From assembly GCA_027600665.1 (NCBI GenBank), contig JADGJL010000745.1:1-14483 (forward strand): a DNA stretch of 14,483 bases, given 5' to 3'. The notes under the pieces are model-generated. The model was given only the letters and a program-made list of their open reading frames with translations. It was not told where the DNA came from and searched no databases. Positions 1-8,534 of the stretch are shown here, one piece after another. The stretch comes from Irineochytrium annulatum (lineage: Eukaryota > Chytridiomycota > Chytridiomycetes > Chytridiales > Chytridiaceae). The stretch's first letter is position 1. Each line of letters opens with the position of its first letter. The position numbers and the translations under genes are program-made.

Positions 1-50
1 GGACAACGGACTCGGACCCTCACCTTGAGCACCTCGTTCGTATCGACCAT
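1..50 (-). CDS. 5' end of an unidentified minus-strand gene (cut by window edge)
   Basis: An ATG at 50-48 opens the nine codons MVDTNEVLK, which end at 24 and are followed at once by GTGAGG, a good fungal-type intron donor. Without splicing the frame also stays open to the window edge. Both readings support the start of a minus-strand gene that continues to the left. Too little is visible to assign a family. It is a weak call resting on one start codon and one donor; a chance ATG cannot be excluded. Confidence 0.35.
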   Translation of the reverse strand, partial: MVDTNEVLKVRVRVRC

Positions 51-447
51 CGGTCGGGTGGAGAACACCTTGCAAACGACGGAGATGACAAACTTCAAAA
101 CACTTCGTCAAAAGCTCACCCGGAAGTCTTAAGGAGGCGACATCATTTTCAAAATATCCAATGTTGTATGAAAAGACTAATCGTTGTTGATGTTCAAGGA
201 GTAACGTAAGCGCGGTGAAGACTAATGAAGCATTAAATCGAACAAAAAAAAGGGAAAAAGCATAGGAAATATGGCGTTGGCATACAACAACGGAGGGCAG
301 CACCTAATAGCAAGCAATCCCTCCGCTCGCTGCCGGCAAAAGTGACTCGTAACCCATTCCCGCTCTTCCCGGGGCAACCTTTATACTCCGCACCCGTTAG
401 CGGGCCCCCCCGCCAAATGAAAGTAGCACTCCGCCGACACAGGAAAT
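51..447. other. Intergenic: upstream of left-edge gene, downstream of CDC50
   Basis: This stretch of about 400 bp lies between the presumed start of the left-edge gene and the stop codon of CDC50. It holds an AT-rich patch (about 235-275, with an A run) that could serve as promoter or 3' UTR sequence. The small open frame at 342-533 on the plus strand has no recognisable content. I see no gene or RNA in it. Confidence 0.5.
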
Positions 448-2081
448 CTACCTCCCGGTCCCCTGCACAGCCCCGTCGGCGCCCCTCTGCGGCTGGTTCC
501 AGGACAGGTACGTGTAGTCCCCGGGCTTCCTAGGCTTAATCATGTGCCTGAGGAGGAAGACGATGCCGAGAACCCAGCAGAGCGCTCCGACGGCCATGTA
601 GGCAACGCCAAGGAACGGGTTCTTGCCACCGAGGATGGACACGGTCGAGATCACAATCGACTTCGTGCCGCCGTAACTGCTAACGTTGAAGTCTGCGAAA
701 AATTGAATCAATTCACTACCCCCGAAATCTCATAAAAGAGAGAGAATACGAACTGTTAACAATGGACATCTTGTAGTCCTGCTGCGGTAAGTCGCCGTCC
801 AGCCTCCCCCAAAGCTTCCTAAAGTTTGGCAGGCCTGCGGGCCTCATCCAGACCTGGAACCTCTGCATCGACGCCAAATCAGGCCAGTTCTGCGCGTTGT
901 AGCCCTGCGAGTAGTTGCGGCCGGGGAAAGCGATCGTCCAGAGCGGGGGAGGGTACACGGCGATGTTCGTAGGGAAAGGCGCCGAGACGAACTTGTTCGT
1001 GTCCGCCGGCCACGCAATCCCGTTCTCAGTAAAATTGTACGTCTGGCCGTTCGTGCCGGTCAAGTTCGAGATTTCATCTAATACAAATTTAGCTCTTCAA
1101 TGCAAACCAAATAAAAACATAGGACATTCAACCCCACCTGTGAAGAACGAGTTTGCAATCAATCCGCAGGGGTAAATAACCGATTTCTGATTTGGGTTCG
1201 TCACAACGTTTATGGAGGAAGGGTAGGTCGTCGAGTCCGGCGTCGCCAAGCTCGAGCAGCCCGTAGTGGAGCTGACGGTCCCCATGAGCTGATTCGGGTC
1301 GAAACTCTTCACGTAGCGACGGTGGTTCTGGTAGAAGTTCGTGAGGCGGTAGTACATGAACACGGGGCCGACAAAGTCCGCGCCGATCGTGAACGTGATG
1401 TCGCAGACGTTGCCGTTCATGCTCCAGGCCTTCACGGGCGCAGGCGGCGTGTTCGCGGCGTCGCAGTTCGTGTAGTCGAAAATAACCTGGTTCACCTGTT
1501 TTGCAATATGTTAAGTATCAACCGTGAAATGCACGCAAACAAAGTAAATCACCTTATCAGAGGCCAGGTAAAGTCCGACACCAAGGGGTATGAAGACCGC
1601 GCCGACGGCGAAGAACGCCGGCAGGACGGTTTTCGGGGTTAAAATGGGTTGCCATGCCTTCAGCCGTTGCTGCTTGAAAGCGGTGTCTGTTCATTCACAA
1701 TGGATTAAATAAGGTCACCTCAGGTTTCCGGCCAAGAATAGAGCATAAAAGAAGCATCCTGCATGTCCGCGGTGACATTTAACAGGTGTCCTCATCCATT
1801 GAACAACAAGAATCCCAACGCCAACACCCAGATCCAGATCAAATCCCACTCCAGTTCAACCCTGTCGAGGAACCGCAGTCTGTGCTCCGCCAAAGCGCTC
1901 CCTGCTCCGCCCGCCGAAGACAACCCATCCATAACTAAGCCCGCTCCCCCCAACCAGCCGTCGTCGCTCCAACGGCCCCATTGCAGCCAGCATTGAGCAA
2001 GGGATCCGAGTAGAGGCCGGGATCGCTTGAATACTAACTGGCTGGTCTCCTCGACTTCAGCTTCTCGGGCCTCGTCGACAT
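448..2081 (-). CDS. CDC50: CDC50/LEM3 family protein, non-catalytic subunit of a P4-ATPase phospholipid flippase
   Basis: Five exons join in frame: 2081-2039, 1686-1553, 1495-1138, 1077-754 and 692-448, giving 367 residues (family members are usually 350-400). Cdc50/Lem3 proteins pair with P4-ATPases (Drs2/Dnf type) and are needed for their ER exit and lipid transport. Diagnostic features are the N-terminal [11 protein letters not shown] motif (16-26) that precedes TM1 (about 35-55), the ectodomain block [17 protein letters not shown], the paired ectodomain cysteines (TNC, NVC, GC, YPC), several N-glycosylation sequons (NLT, NFT, NYS) and the GGKNPFLG motif leading into TM2 (about 313-334) with a short basic cytosolic tail. 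Exon 1 encodes only [14 protein letters not shown] plus one base; it is chosen because its split codon restores the family motif RRPANTAFKQQ and its donor is GTTAGT. Intron 1 is about 350 nt, much longer than the other three (57-61 nt). Identity is firm; exon 1 is less certain. Confidence 0.92.
1687..2038 (-). other. Unusually long first intron of CDC50 with an open reading frame
   Basis: The intron runs from GTTAGT at 2038 to an AACAG acceptor ending at 1687. It is 352 nt, against 49-111 nt for every other intron I could place. One minus-strand frame is stop-free from about 2112 down to a TGA at 1794-1792. Inside it an ATG at 1932 gives a 46-residue product ending in a hydrophobic stretch ([15 protein letters not shown]). 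The plus strand is also open at 1763-1996. I see no known domain. It may be chance in GC-rich DNA, an alternative exon or a nested short gene. Confidence 0.5.
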
Positions 2082-3125
2082 CGTCTCTCCAAGATCGCCG
2101 CCTTTCGAAAATTTACAGCGATTGGCTCCTTGCACCACCACTGTGTTGTGATGGCAGCTCTCGCATCAACGTATACCTCCCCGGGAGCGATCAACTCTCT
2201 GATGCCTGCAGTACAGTCGCGGCCCGGAGATCGAAGATCGGGACAAGTGTTGAGAATGATATGTGGCAGCTCGTGCATCAATCGCAACGGAATGCTTGCT
2301 GCTTCGTTTGCTTTCGCCGCCGGCATTAGAGTAGCGGCGAGCGGGTTAGGAAGTACGCTTTCCTGGCGTGTGCACATAACTAGTAGAGAAGCGAAAAAAC
2401 AGAAATCACGCGTTTACATGAGGTCCAAGAGCAGGGACGCAAACCAGTTTTGCAACCACTTACAGCAATTCGCAGCAATATTTGAGCTTCTGCGGACTCT
2501 CAGCCGACTTTCATGGAATCTTGAATTGAACCTTCTCATGCCGCCTTGTTCTCACGTTGCCACGTAGAAAAGGAGGAGAGCTTGGCGGTGACGAAGTTGA
2601 GCAATTCGCTTTTCACCTTCAGAGCATTGGAGAAGGCCCAGACGCCTCTGTGGCGTCAGCTCTTTTTGTTGATCGCGGATAAAAGTCAATGCAAAATCAT
2701 TAGGTGACCGATGTTCTTCATGGACAATCTTTCCGAGCGAAACATGATGGGCGCCATCCGATATTGCCCTGGAGTGCATTTGTTGAAGAGGGTGAGTCCC
2801 TCTCGATTTGTATGGCTGGGAGGACTCTCCTTTCGGGGCTTCGCATTCGCTTTCAAATGCAAAGGGCTGCTGCGAGAGAGATATCAAATTACGCCTGAAT
2901 AAAGGAATAAAGGTCTTTTTTAGGCAGCGAATTTACCCTTGATTCTTCGTTCCTTTCATTCCGGATACTTTGTGCTACCTGCAGGGCACAGGCCGCACTT
3001 GAAACGAGGAAGGCGAGCCATCGTCACCGCCGCCCACGTTCATCGATCCCAACAGCCGCCTCCTCTCCTCCTAAAGGTATCGAGGGCCACCGCTGTGGTC
3101 GCATCTCTCCCCCTCCAAATCAGCC
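2082..3125. other. 1.04-kb divergent intergenic region between CDC50 and the MARVEL gene
   Basis: This region must carry the promoters of CDC50 (to the left) and the MARVEL gene (to the right). Several mutually overlapping open frames lie in it: minus 2057-2377 (106 codons, overlapping CDC50 exon 1), plus 2130-2567 (145), minus 2552-2887 (111) and plus 2711-2902 (63). None contains a motif I recognise and none can be joined to a neighbour by sensible splice sites, so I call no gene. Two AATAAA hexamers occur on the plus strand at 2898-2903 and 2906-2911. A pyrimidine-rich stretch precedes the MARVEL start codon. Confidence 0.5.
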
Positions 3126-4367
3126 ATGCAGGAGCAGCAGCCGAAGAAGAAGATCCGGTCGTCGATCGACCTGGAGCTTCGGCTGCCATTCGAGAACTCC
3201 CCTCTGGACAAGCCGTCGAATGCGTTCTCGAGGGATGCTACGGCCTGGTTTAGAAAGGGACCGGAGGACGACGTGATCGCCGTCCCAAAGCCTGCATTCG
3301 GAGGCGCTCCCATTTCACCAGACTCCACCTCGCAATACGACCCCGAAACCCTCGAGCGAGGAGTCAGGAAGGAGTCACTGGGTCGAGGCCGGAGGAACAA
3401 CAACAACGGCAACACCAACTCTATGTTCCGCAACAGCTTCAACTTCTTCTACCGATCCAACAACCGGGACAACCAGCCATCCACCCTTGGCCGCGGCAAC
3501 GGCCGTCCAGAAGATTACGACGACGATGACGGGGCCTACAACGGAGTCCCGACTTCAAAGCGGCCCGTGGGACCCCGCGCCATGGGGGAGGCACCGACCT
3601 TGTACCGCTCCCACCACAACAGCGACGGGCAATCCCCCTACGGCACCCTTCGACCCTTGAACGCCGGCAACCCGAACTCGAACACCCGCCCGGTCCACAT
3701 CCGCATGCCGCCCCTCTCGCACCAACCCCGCCTGTGGTGCTGCCTCGCCCTCGTCGTGCTCTCGGCCACCGCCGCCGCCGTCATGGGCAGCCTCGTCGCG
3801 CGCTTCCCGCGGGCGAACGCGAGCGCCGTTGCGAGCTACAACTTCTTCCTGGTCTCGTGCGGGGCGTCCTTCATCGTCGGCATCGCCTCGCTGGTGCTCT
3901 ACATCGTCTTTGGGAGGAACCTGTTCGGCTACTACGACGCGCCGTTCCTGTTCTGCCAGGACATACCGCTGGACGGCGGTGGCGGCGGCGGCGGCGGCGG
4001 CGGCGGCAGCGCGGCCATGTCGGAGTTGGGGAGCGAGGACAGCGCCGCGTCCGGTTCGGGGGACGGCGGGAAGGGCCGCCGCCTCCTGAAGCGCAACCCT
4101 TCCCCCTGGGTGCCCCTGCTGGACGTGGGCGTTCAGTTTGTCCTGATCGTCTTCTGGGCTGCGACGCTGGCGGACTTTGGCGTCATCATCCCCGGGTGCG
4201 TGGGGAGGGCGAAGGGGTCGGCGGACACGGGTGCGTGCACGTCAGAGATCGTGGCGGCGACGTTTGGGGGCCTCGCCGCGTTGGTGGTCGTTGGCATGGC
4301 CGTCATGAAGGGGATCGAGCTGTTCAAGTCTGGGGTTATGAAGGCGATCGTGCTGAGGCGCTACTAG
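3126..4367 (+). CDS. Four-pass membrane protein, MARVEL-domain-like, with disordered N-terminus
   Basis: A single uninterrupted frame of 413 residues. Residues 1-195 are polar and probably disordered, rich in Asn, Arg, Pro and Ser, with an acidic patch (DYDDDDG, about 130). Four hydrophobic segments follow: about 203-226, 237-262, 329-355 and 375-394. Between TM2 and TM3 is a soluble loop holding 11 consecutive glycines (284-294) and a Gly/Ser-rich stretch. Layout and local patterns fit fungal MARVEL proteins: a small-residue-rich TM1, VASYNFF entering TM2, PLLDVGVQFVLIVFWAATLADFG as TM3 (quoted in part; LDV and FW are typical) and a Cys-bearing loop before TM4. MARVEL proteins act at the plasma membrane in membrane organisation, for example near eisosomes in yeast. 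The start ATG is preceded by a pyrimidine-rich leader and CAGCC. It is the only gene here without introns. Family membership is inferred from topology and motifs; other tetraspan families are possible. Confidence 0.7.
   Translation: MQEQQPKKKIRSSIDLELRLPFENSPLDKPSNAFSRDATAWFRKGPEDDVIAVPKPAFGGAPISPDSTSQYDPETLERGVRKESLGRGRRNNNNGNTNSMFRNSFNFFYRSNNRDNQPSTLGRGNGRPEDYDDDDGAYNGVPTSKRPVGPRAMGEAPTLYRSHHNSDGQSPYGTLRPLNAGNPNSNTRPVHIRMPPLSHQPRLWCCLALVVLSATAAAVMGSLVARFPRANASAVASYNFFLVSCGASFIVGIASLVLYIVFGRNLFGYYDAPFLFCQDIPLDGGGGGGGGGGGSAAMSELGSEDSAASGSGDGGKGRRLLKRNPSPWVPLLDVGVQFVLIVFWAATLADFGVIIPGCVGRAKGSADTGACTSEIVAATFGGLAALVVVGMAVMKGIELFKSGVMKAIVLRRY
3975..4007 (+). repeat. GGC trinucleotide repeat encoding 11 glycines
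   Basis: Eleven consecutive Gly codons, ten GGC and one GGT, sit in the loop between TM2 and TM3 of the MARVEL-like protein, followed by AGC. Such GC-rich triplet runs are prone to length change by slippage. Confidence 0.95.
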
Positions 4368-5284
4368 GCCGATGGGTGGGGCGGCTGCCCGGAGCTTGGA
4401 TTTCGGGTGATGCCGTATCGGGTTCGGTGATGGGGTTCAAGGGAGGGGCCTTGCGTTTGATTTGCTTTTTAGTTTTGGGTTTTGCTCAATCTTTCATTTT
4501 CTTCGTGTTTGTACCCGGTTATCTCTCCCCGGCCAATGCAATATGTTTATAGTTTAGATGCAATTGCGATTTAAGTGGGCTGCGTGGATATGTTTCTTTT
4601 CTTTTTCATATAATGCTGCCCAAGTCATACTCATTTCTCATTTGTAAGCCTTTCTGCATTTGTTTGTTTCTCCTTTGTCGCTAAGTGGTATTAAAGAAGA
4701 CTGATATTGACGGAGTCGTACAGTTAGTTCGTTTTACTGCTTCTAGCATGCACGGCCGCGGATATGCATTGTTTGGTTAAGATGCCACCATGCCAAAGCT
4801 ACTAGTGCAAAGTGTTCATTAAATTACAGTTCAAATGCTGATCGTAACAGTTTGTGTGCTCAATATCTATGGCGTTAGAATATATCTAACTGCGTTCCAC
4901 TGACGCGCTAAAATCATAAAACAGTTTTCGACAGCCAAGACAACGGCGCACCTGTGCTGCAAGGAGCTGCTTAGAGCAGGTTTTGGTTAACAGTCCGTTC
5001 AATTGTTAGGCCGATCTCGTTAGTAGCTACCATTTATTGCAGAGCGGTCAGTGCAATGATAGACATCCTCGCCACCCACACGACAACCGTCCTACGCAAC
5101 GCCAAGTGGACCGGGAAGCCCACCTATTCAATGGGATAGTCATTCAAGTTTTACTGCAACGGATTGATACGTGTTGAGTAGACATGATGATAAACGAAAC
5201 AATGAGCCGTTTTTATACCGGTACAGTTTTCTTTGTTCCTCCTACATTAGATATTATGAGACATCCACACTCCTAACACATGGT
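4368..5284. other. Convergent intergenic spacer, no gene seen
   Basis: About 917 bp lie between the stop codons of the MARVEL gene (plus) and the LisH-WD40 gene (minus). It is visibly more AT-rich than the coding flanks, with scattered T-rich runs (about 4450-4510 and 4590-4670) fitting 3' UTR and poly(A) regions. I looked for tRNA-like A and B boxes and for coding frames and found nothing convincing. Confidence 0.5.
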
Positions 5285-6831
5285 CTACTCCCATACCCTC
5301 ACGGACTTATCAAAGCTGCAGCTAACAAATCCGCCGTTCCCCCTCCTTACCAAATCCCTCACCAACCCGCGATGTCCCTCCAACCTCCCCACGCCCCTCC
5401 CCGACGCGGCCTCAAACACATGCACGCTCCCGTCGTCGCTCGTAGCCGCCACCCGCACCCCGTCCCCATCCCAAGCGCACCGGGGCCTCGAAAACGCGTC
5501 CGCGACGACGCCGTACAGGTTACGGACGTGCGAGAGCCGGTGCTTTGTCTCGGCCGAGCGGAGCACGTCGGGTGTTGGCGTGCGGTAGAGCATCAATCGG
5601 CCGGCGGAGGAGTCCGTGTGGATGAGGATGTGGCGGCCGGAGGGAGAGGGCTGGACGTCCATGGCCGTGAACGAGACCCAGTTGTCGCCGGTGGGGTTCA
5701 TGTTGTGGGTCGTGTGGCGGAATGGATCGGAGCAGGCGTCCTCTGAGAACCCGGGCTCGTCGTTGAGCTCGATGAGATGGAGCATGTGGTCCTCGCGGGC
5801 CGTAACGAGGAGGAAAGGAGCTGGGGATCGATTGTTGGCGTCAGGCTTTCCGGGGCGTTGAAGCATCGCGAGACCTTCTACGGCCGTGTCAAAGTGGGCC
5901 GTGTGGGTGAGGACGTAGTCGGGCACCGGCGCCATAGCGTCATCGTCCGAGTCAGTGACGGCCGCCGGCGCGACTTTATAGATCCTCACAGATCGGTCAT
6001 GCGACCCCGTCGCCATCCACACGCCGTCGGGCGAGAAGGCCAGCCTCGTGACGTACTTTGTGTGATCCGACCATGACCTGCACCAGTCCGCCGACCTCAC
6101 GTCCAGTAAGTGATGCGTCCCGTCCATGCACGACGCCGCAAGGATCCACGGCAACACCGGGTGGAACTTCGCCGTGAGGATGGGCGACTTGGTCGGCGCC
6201 GGGCACGAGAGGATAAGGGAACCCGTGTCGAGTCGTGTGAGGCGAAGGGATTTGTCTGTTGAGCCCGTCAAAACGACCTCAATTGTCGAGGCGTCGAGCT
6301 GGAGGGACGGCAGGAGGGTGGTCGGGTAGGTCGAGTGAACGTCGACGCAGAGAATGTTGGCGGTGTGGATGCCGTCGAGCGTGTGGGCGAGCTGTGGGAG
6401 GGGACGCTTTGGCAGGTCCGCGCGGATTAACTCGGCGTCGGCATCCCTAAAGGCACGTATTAAAGGTTGCGCGCATATGCAAGGGAAGAAACATACCTGT
6501 GCTGCTGCTCTTCTTGAGCCTTTGGCGTCCGCTTCAAAGACTCCAGGAGGTACTCCTCCAAGATGGCCAGCAGCGGCACGCCCTCGTCGATAGTGGGCAT
6601 GATTCTGCCATCGACGGTGTCCTCGAAGATATCGGCACACTCGGCCCTGAACGTCTCCAAAGTCCCGCTGTGCCCATTGTCGCTCAAGAACCGCGCGATT
6701 ATGGCGTACGCGAAACTGTTGCGGAACCAACCCATTAGTATTCCTCCCATTAGACATAATCAAGGTATTCCGCCGCAAGGTACTCACGGCCTGAGGTTGA
6801 GGACCTCCGACGAAGATGTCGCCGACATCAT
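5285..6831 (-). CDS. LisH-WD40 repeat protein
   Basis: Three exons join in frame: 6831-6788, 6715-6497 and 6446-5285, giving 474 residues. After 14 residues a LisH motif starts (FAYAIIARFLSDNGHSGTL from 16), a short helical dimerisation element. Then comes a helical stretch to about 88 and a beta-propeller from about 115 to the end. I count seven WD-like units, with recognisable cores TGSTDKSLRL, SPDGVWMATGSHDRSVRIY, DDGSVHVFEA and SFDKSVRVWE; the last strand ends exactly at the C-terminus. Intron 1 (6787-6716, GTGAGT donor, ACTAAT branch point) and intron 2 (6496-6447, GTATGT donor) both restore the frame exactly. LisH-WD40 proteins usually act as oligomeric scaffolds in ubiquitin ligase, cytoskeletal or centrosomal complexes. 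I do not recognise the orthologue, so no specific function is assigned. Two ATGs stand in tandem at the start (6831 and 6828). Confidence 0.87.
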
Positions 6832-6861
6832 TCTGTGTCTAAATTGCTCGCATTCCACGCA
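6832..6861. promoter_or_regulatory. 30-bp bidirectional start region between LisH-WD40 and GDP-mannose pyrophosphorylase genes
   Basis: Only 30 bp separate the two divergent start codons. No TATA-like element is present in it. Either both 5' UTRs are very short or the transcription start sites lie inside the opposite gene's first exon or intron, so that the transcripts overlap at their 5' ends. Both first exons are tiny (44 and 25 nt) and each is followed by an intron, so promoter elements could sit in the first introns. Confidence 0.6.
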
Positions 6862-8352
6862 ATGAAGGCGCTCATTCTCGTTGGCGGTATGCGATCTCTG
6901 CTCGGCGCGCGATGTGGTCTCTGATCTAGTTTTGTTCAGGCTATGGCACGCGTCTGCGTCCTCTCACGTTCAGCAACCCGAAGCCGCTGGTCGAGTTCGC
7001 GAACCGGCACATGATCCTGCATCAGATCGAGGCGCTCGCGAAGGTATGGGACGATGATCGGGCGCGGAAAGTGGAACGCTTTGCCGGAGGAGCTATGCCG
7101 GAAGTTGTGCTGATCGGGATTTATTGGCGATCAGGTCGGCGTCAAGGACATTATCCTGGCCGTCAACTACCAGCCCGATGTCATGGTGAACGCCATGCAG
7201 AAGGTCGAAGAGGAGTTCAAGGTGAAGATTCATTTCTCGATCGAGCCCGAGCCACTCGGCACGGGCGGTCCTCTGGCGCTCGCGAAGGACATCCTCCTCA
7301 AAGATTCGGACCCGTTCTTCGTACTCAACTCGGACGTGATTTGCGAGTTCCCCTTCAACGACCTGCTGGCATTCCATCGCGCACATGGGGCCGAGGGGAC
7401 ACTGATGACGACCAAGGTTGAAGATCCGAGCAAGTTTGGAGTGATTCTATGCAAGCCGGCCCACACGCAGATCATGAAGTTTGTGGAGAAGCCGAAGGAG
7501 TTTGTCGGGGATCAGATCAATGCCGGGATTTACATTTTCAACACAAAGATCTTGGATCGCATTCCGGTATAGCGTTTGCGCACCGTTCCTTTGGACGATA
7601 CTAACTTGCTCTCGAAACTTAGAATAAGCCCACTTCCATTGAGAAGGACGTCTTCCCGCACATGGCACGGGACGGTCAGCTGCACGCGACCCCGCTGGAG
7701 GGCTTCTGGGCAGATGTTGGCCAGCCAAAGGACTTCCTGACGGGTACCGGCCTTTACCTCAACTCGCTCGCCACGAAGAAGAGCGAGCTCCTTGCGCCGA
7801 AGTCTGCCAACATCGTTGGTAACGTGCTCGTCCACGAGTCGGCGGTTATCGGGAAGGACTGCAAGATCGGGCCGGACGTCGTCATCGGTCCCGGTGTTGT
7901 TGTTGGAAACGGTGTCCGCCTAACCAAGACGGTCATCATGCGGGGATCCTCCGTCAAAGACGTATGTGATTTCATTCCGCTTTACTCGGATTCTGCTTAA
8001 CCAATCCTAGAACGCGTGGGTGAATAACTCTATTATCGGATGGCATTCGTCCGTTGGCCGCTGGGTATGAAAAACAATTGAAGACGATTTCTGGTATAAT
8101 ACTGTTTTAATAGGCTCGGCTTGACAACACGACCGTTCTCGGTGAAGATGTTCACGTTAAGGATGAGATCTTCATCAACGGGGGTTCGGTTCTTCCTCAT
8201 AAGGTAAGAAATTCATTTTCTTCCTCATTTTAGCTGATGTCTTTCTCCTGCAGAGCGTTTCCGCCAACATCATGGAACCCCAAATTGGTAAGTCTCTGTA
8301 GCTTATTATTGTATTTTATTGATGCATGCTAATCGAATCTCCAGTTATGTAA
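6862..8352 (+). CDS. PSA1: GDP-mannose pyrophosphorylase (mannose-1-phosphate guanylyltransferase)
   Basis: Makes GDP-mannose from mannose-1-phosphate and GTP in the cytosol, the donor for N- and O-mannosylation, GPI anchors and cell-wall mannan. Eight exons (6862-6886, 6940-7043, 7135-7566, 7623-7961, 8011-8064, 8114-8203, 8254-8287, 8345-8352) give 361 residues, the length I recall for yeast Psa1. The nucleotidyltransferase domain shows the signature [11 protein letters not shown] (8-18), PKP (22-24), the metal-binding aspartate in LNSDV (D110), [18 protein letters not shown] (159-176) and [12 protein letters not shown] with D218. A left-handed beta-helix of hexapeptide repeats follows from about 245 and ends in NIMEPQIVM, the expected family C-terminus. 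Intron 1 cuts the signature between G8 and Y10. Introns are 49-91 nt with GTATG or GTAAG donors. The last exon is only 8 nt and supplies the end of a Val codon, Met and TAA. Nothing indicates loss of activity. Confidence 0.97.
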
Positions 8353-8534
8353 CGTTACTGGCATTCATTCGTGAACATTTCACCGACTTTCCCATATATA
8401 TTCAAAATAATACATGATTTAAATGGAGTTTGATGATCAGTCGCTGCCGCCATAAACGTCGCTCATAGCGAACGCAACGGCAGCCATCAGGAGGGTAACA
8501 GCTCATGCAAAATGGTGTATTGATGCATTAACCC
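8353..8534. other. Convergent 3' spacer between PSA1 and PYM
   Basis: This 182-bp spacer separates two facing stop codons. The left part is AT-rich (about 8390-8430) and is a likely 3' end region for the pyrophosphorylase. The right part holds the two-tier inverted repeat listed separately. Confidence 0.5.
8443..8484. repeat. Two-tier inverted repeat (possible hairpin) in the convergent spacer
   Basis: GCTGCCG at 8443-8449 is the exact reverse complement of CGGCAGC at 8478-8484. Nested inside, CGCT (8460-8463) pairs with AGCG (8467-8470) around a CAT loop. An RNA from either strand could fold into a short stem with an inner hairpin. The arms are short, so chance is a real alternative. Confidence 0.35.

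Noticed and set aside
2552..2887. A possible mobile-element or gene remnant on the minus strand
   Set aside because: The frame is open for 111 codons but shows no transposase, reverse transcriptase or other motif, and no terminal repeats were visible around it.
3734..4552. A 272-codon plus-strand frame inside the MARVEL gene
   Set aside because: Arg/Gly-rich shadow of GC-rich codons in another frame; the frame starting at 3126 has clear membrane segments.
4368..5284. Possible tRNA or other RNA gene in the long convergent spacer
   Set aside because: No paired A-box and B-box or cloverleaf-like arms were found by eye on either strand.
5285..6787. A 500-codon minus-strand frame as one unspliced protein
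   Set aside because: Its first part reads the LisH exon in the wrong frame and through two introns. The spliced model gives a recognisable LisH motif and 474 residues.
7962..8000. Apparent stop codon ending the pyrophosphorylase at about 7998
   Set aside because: It lies in intron 4. The donor GTATGT at 7962 and acceptor TAG ending at 8010 restore the conserved beta-helix sequence, so the gene is not truncated.
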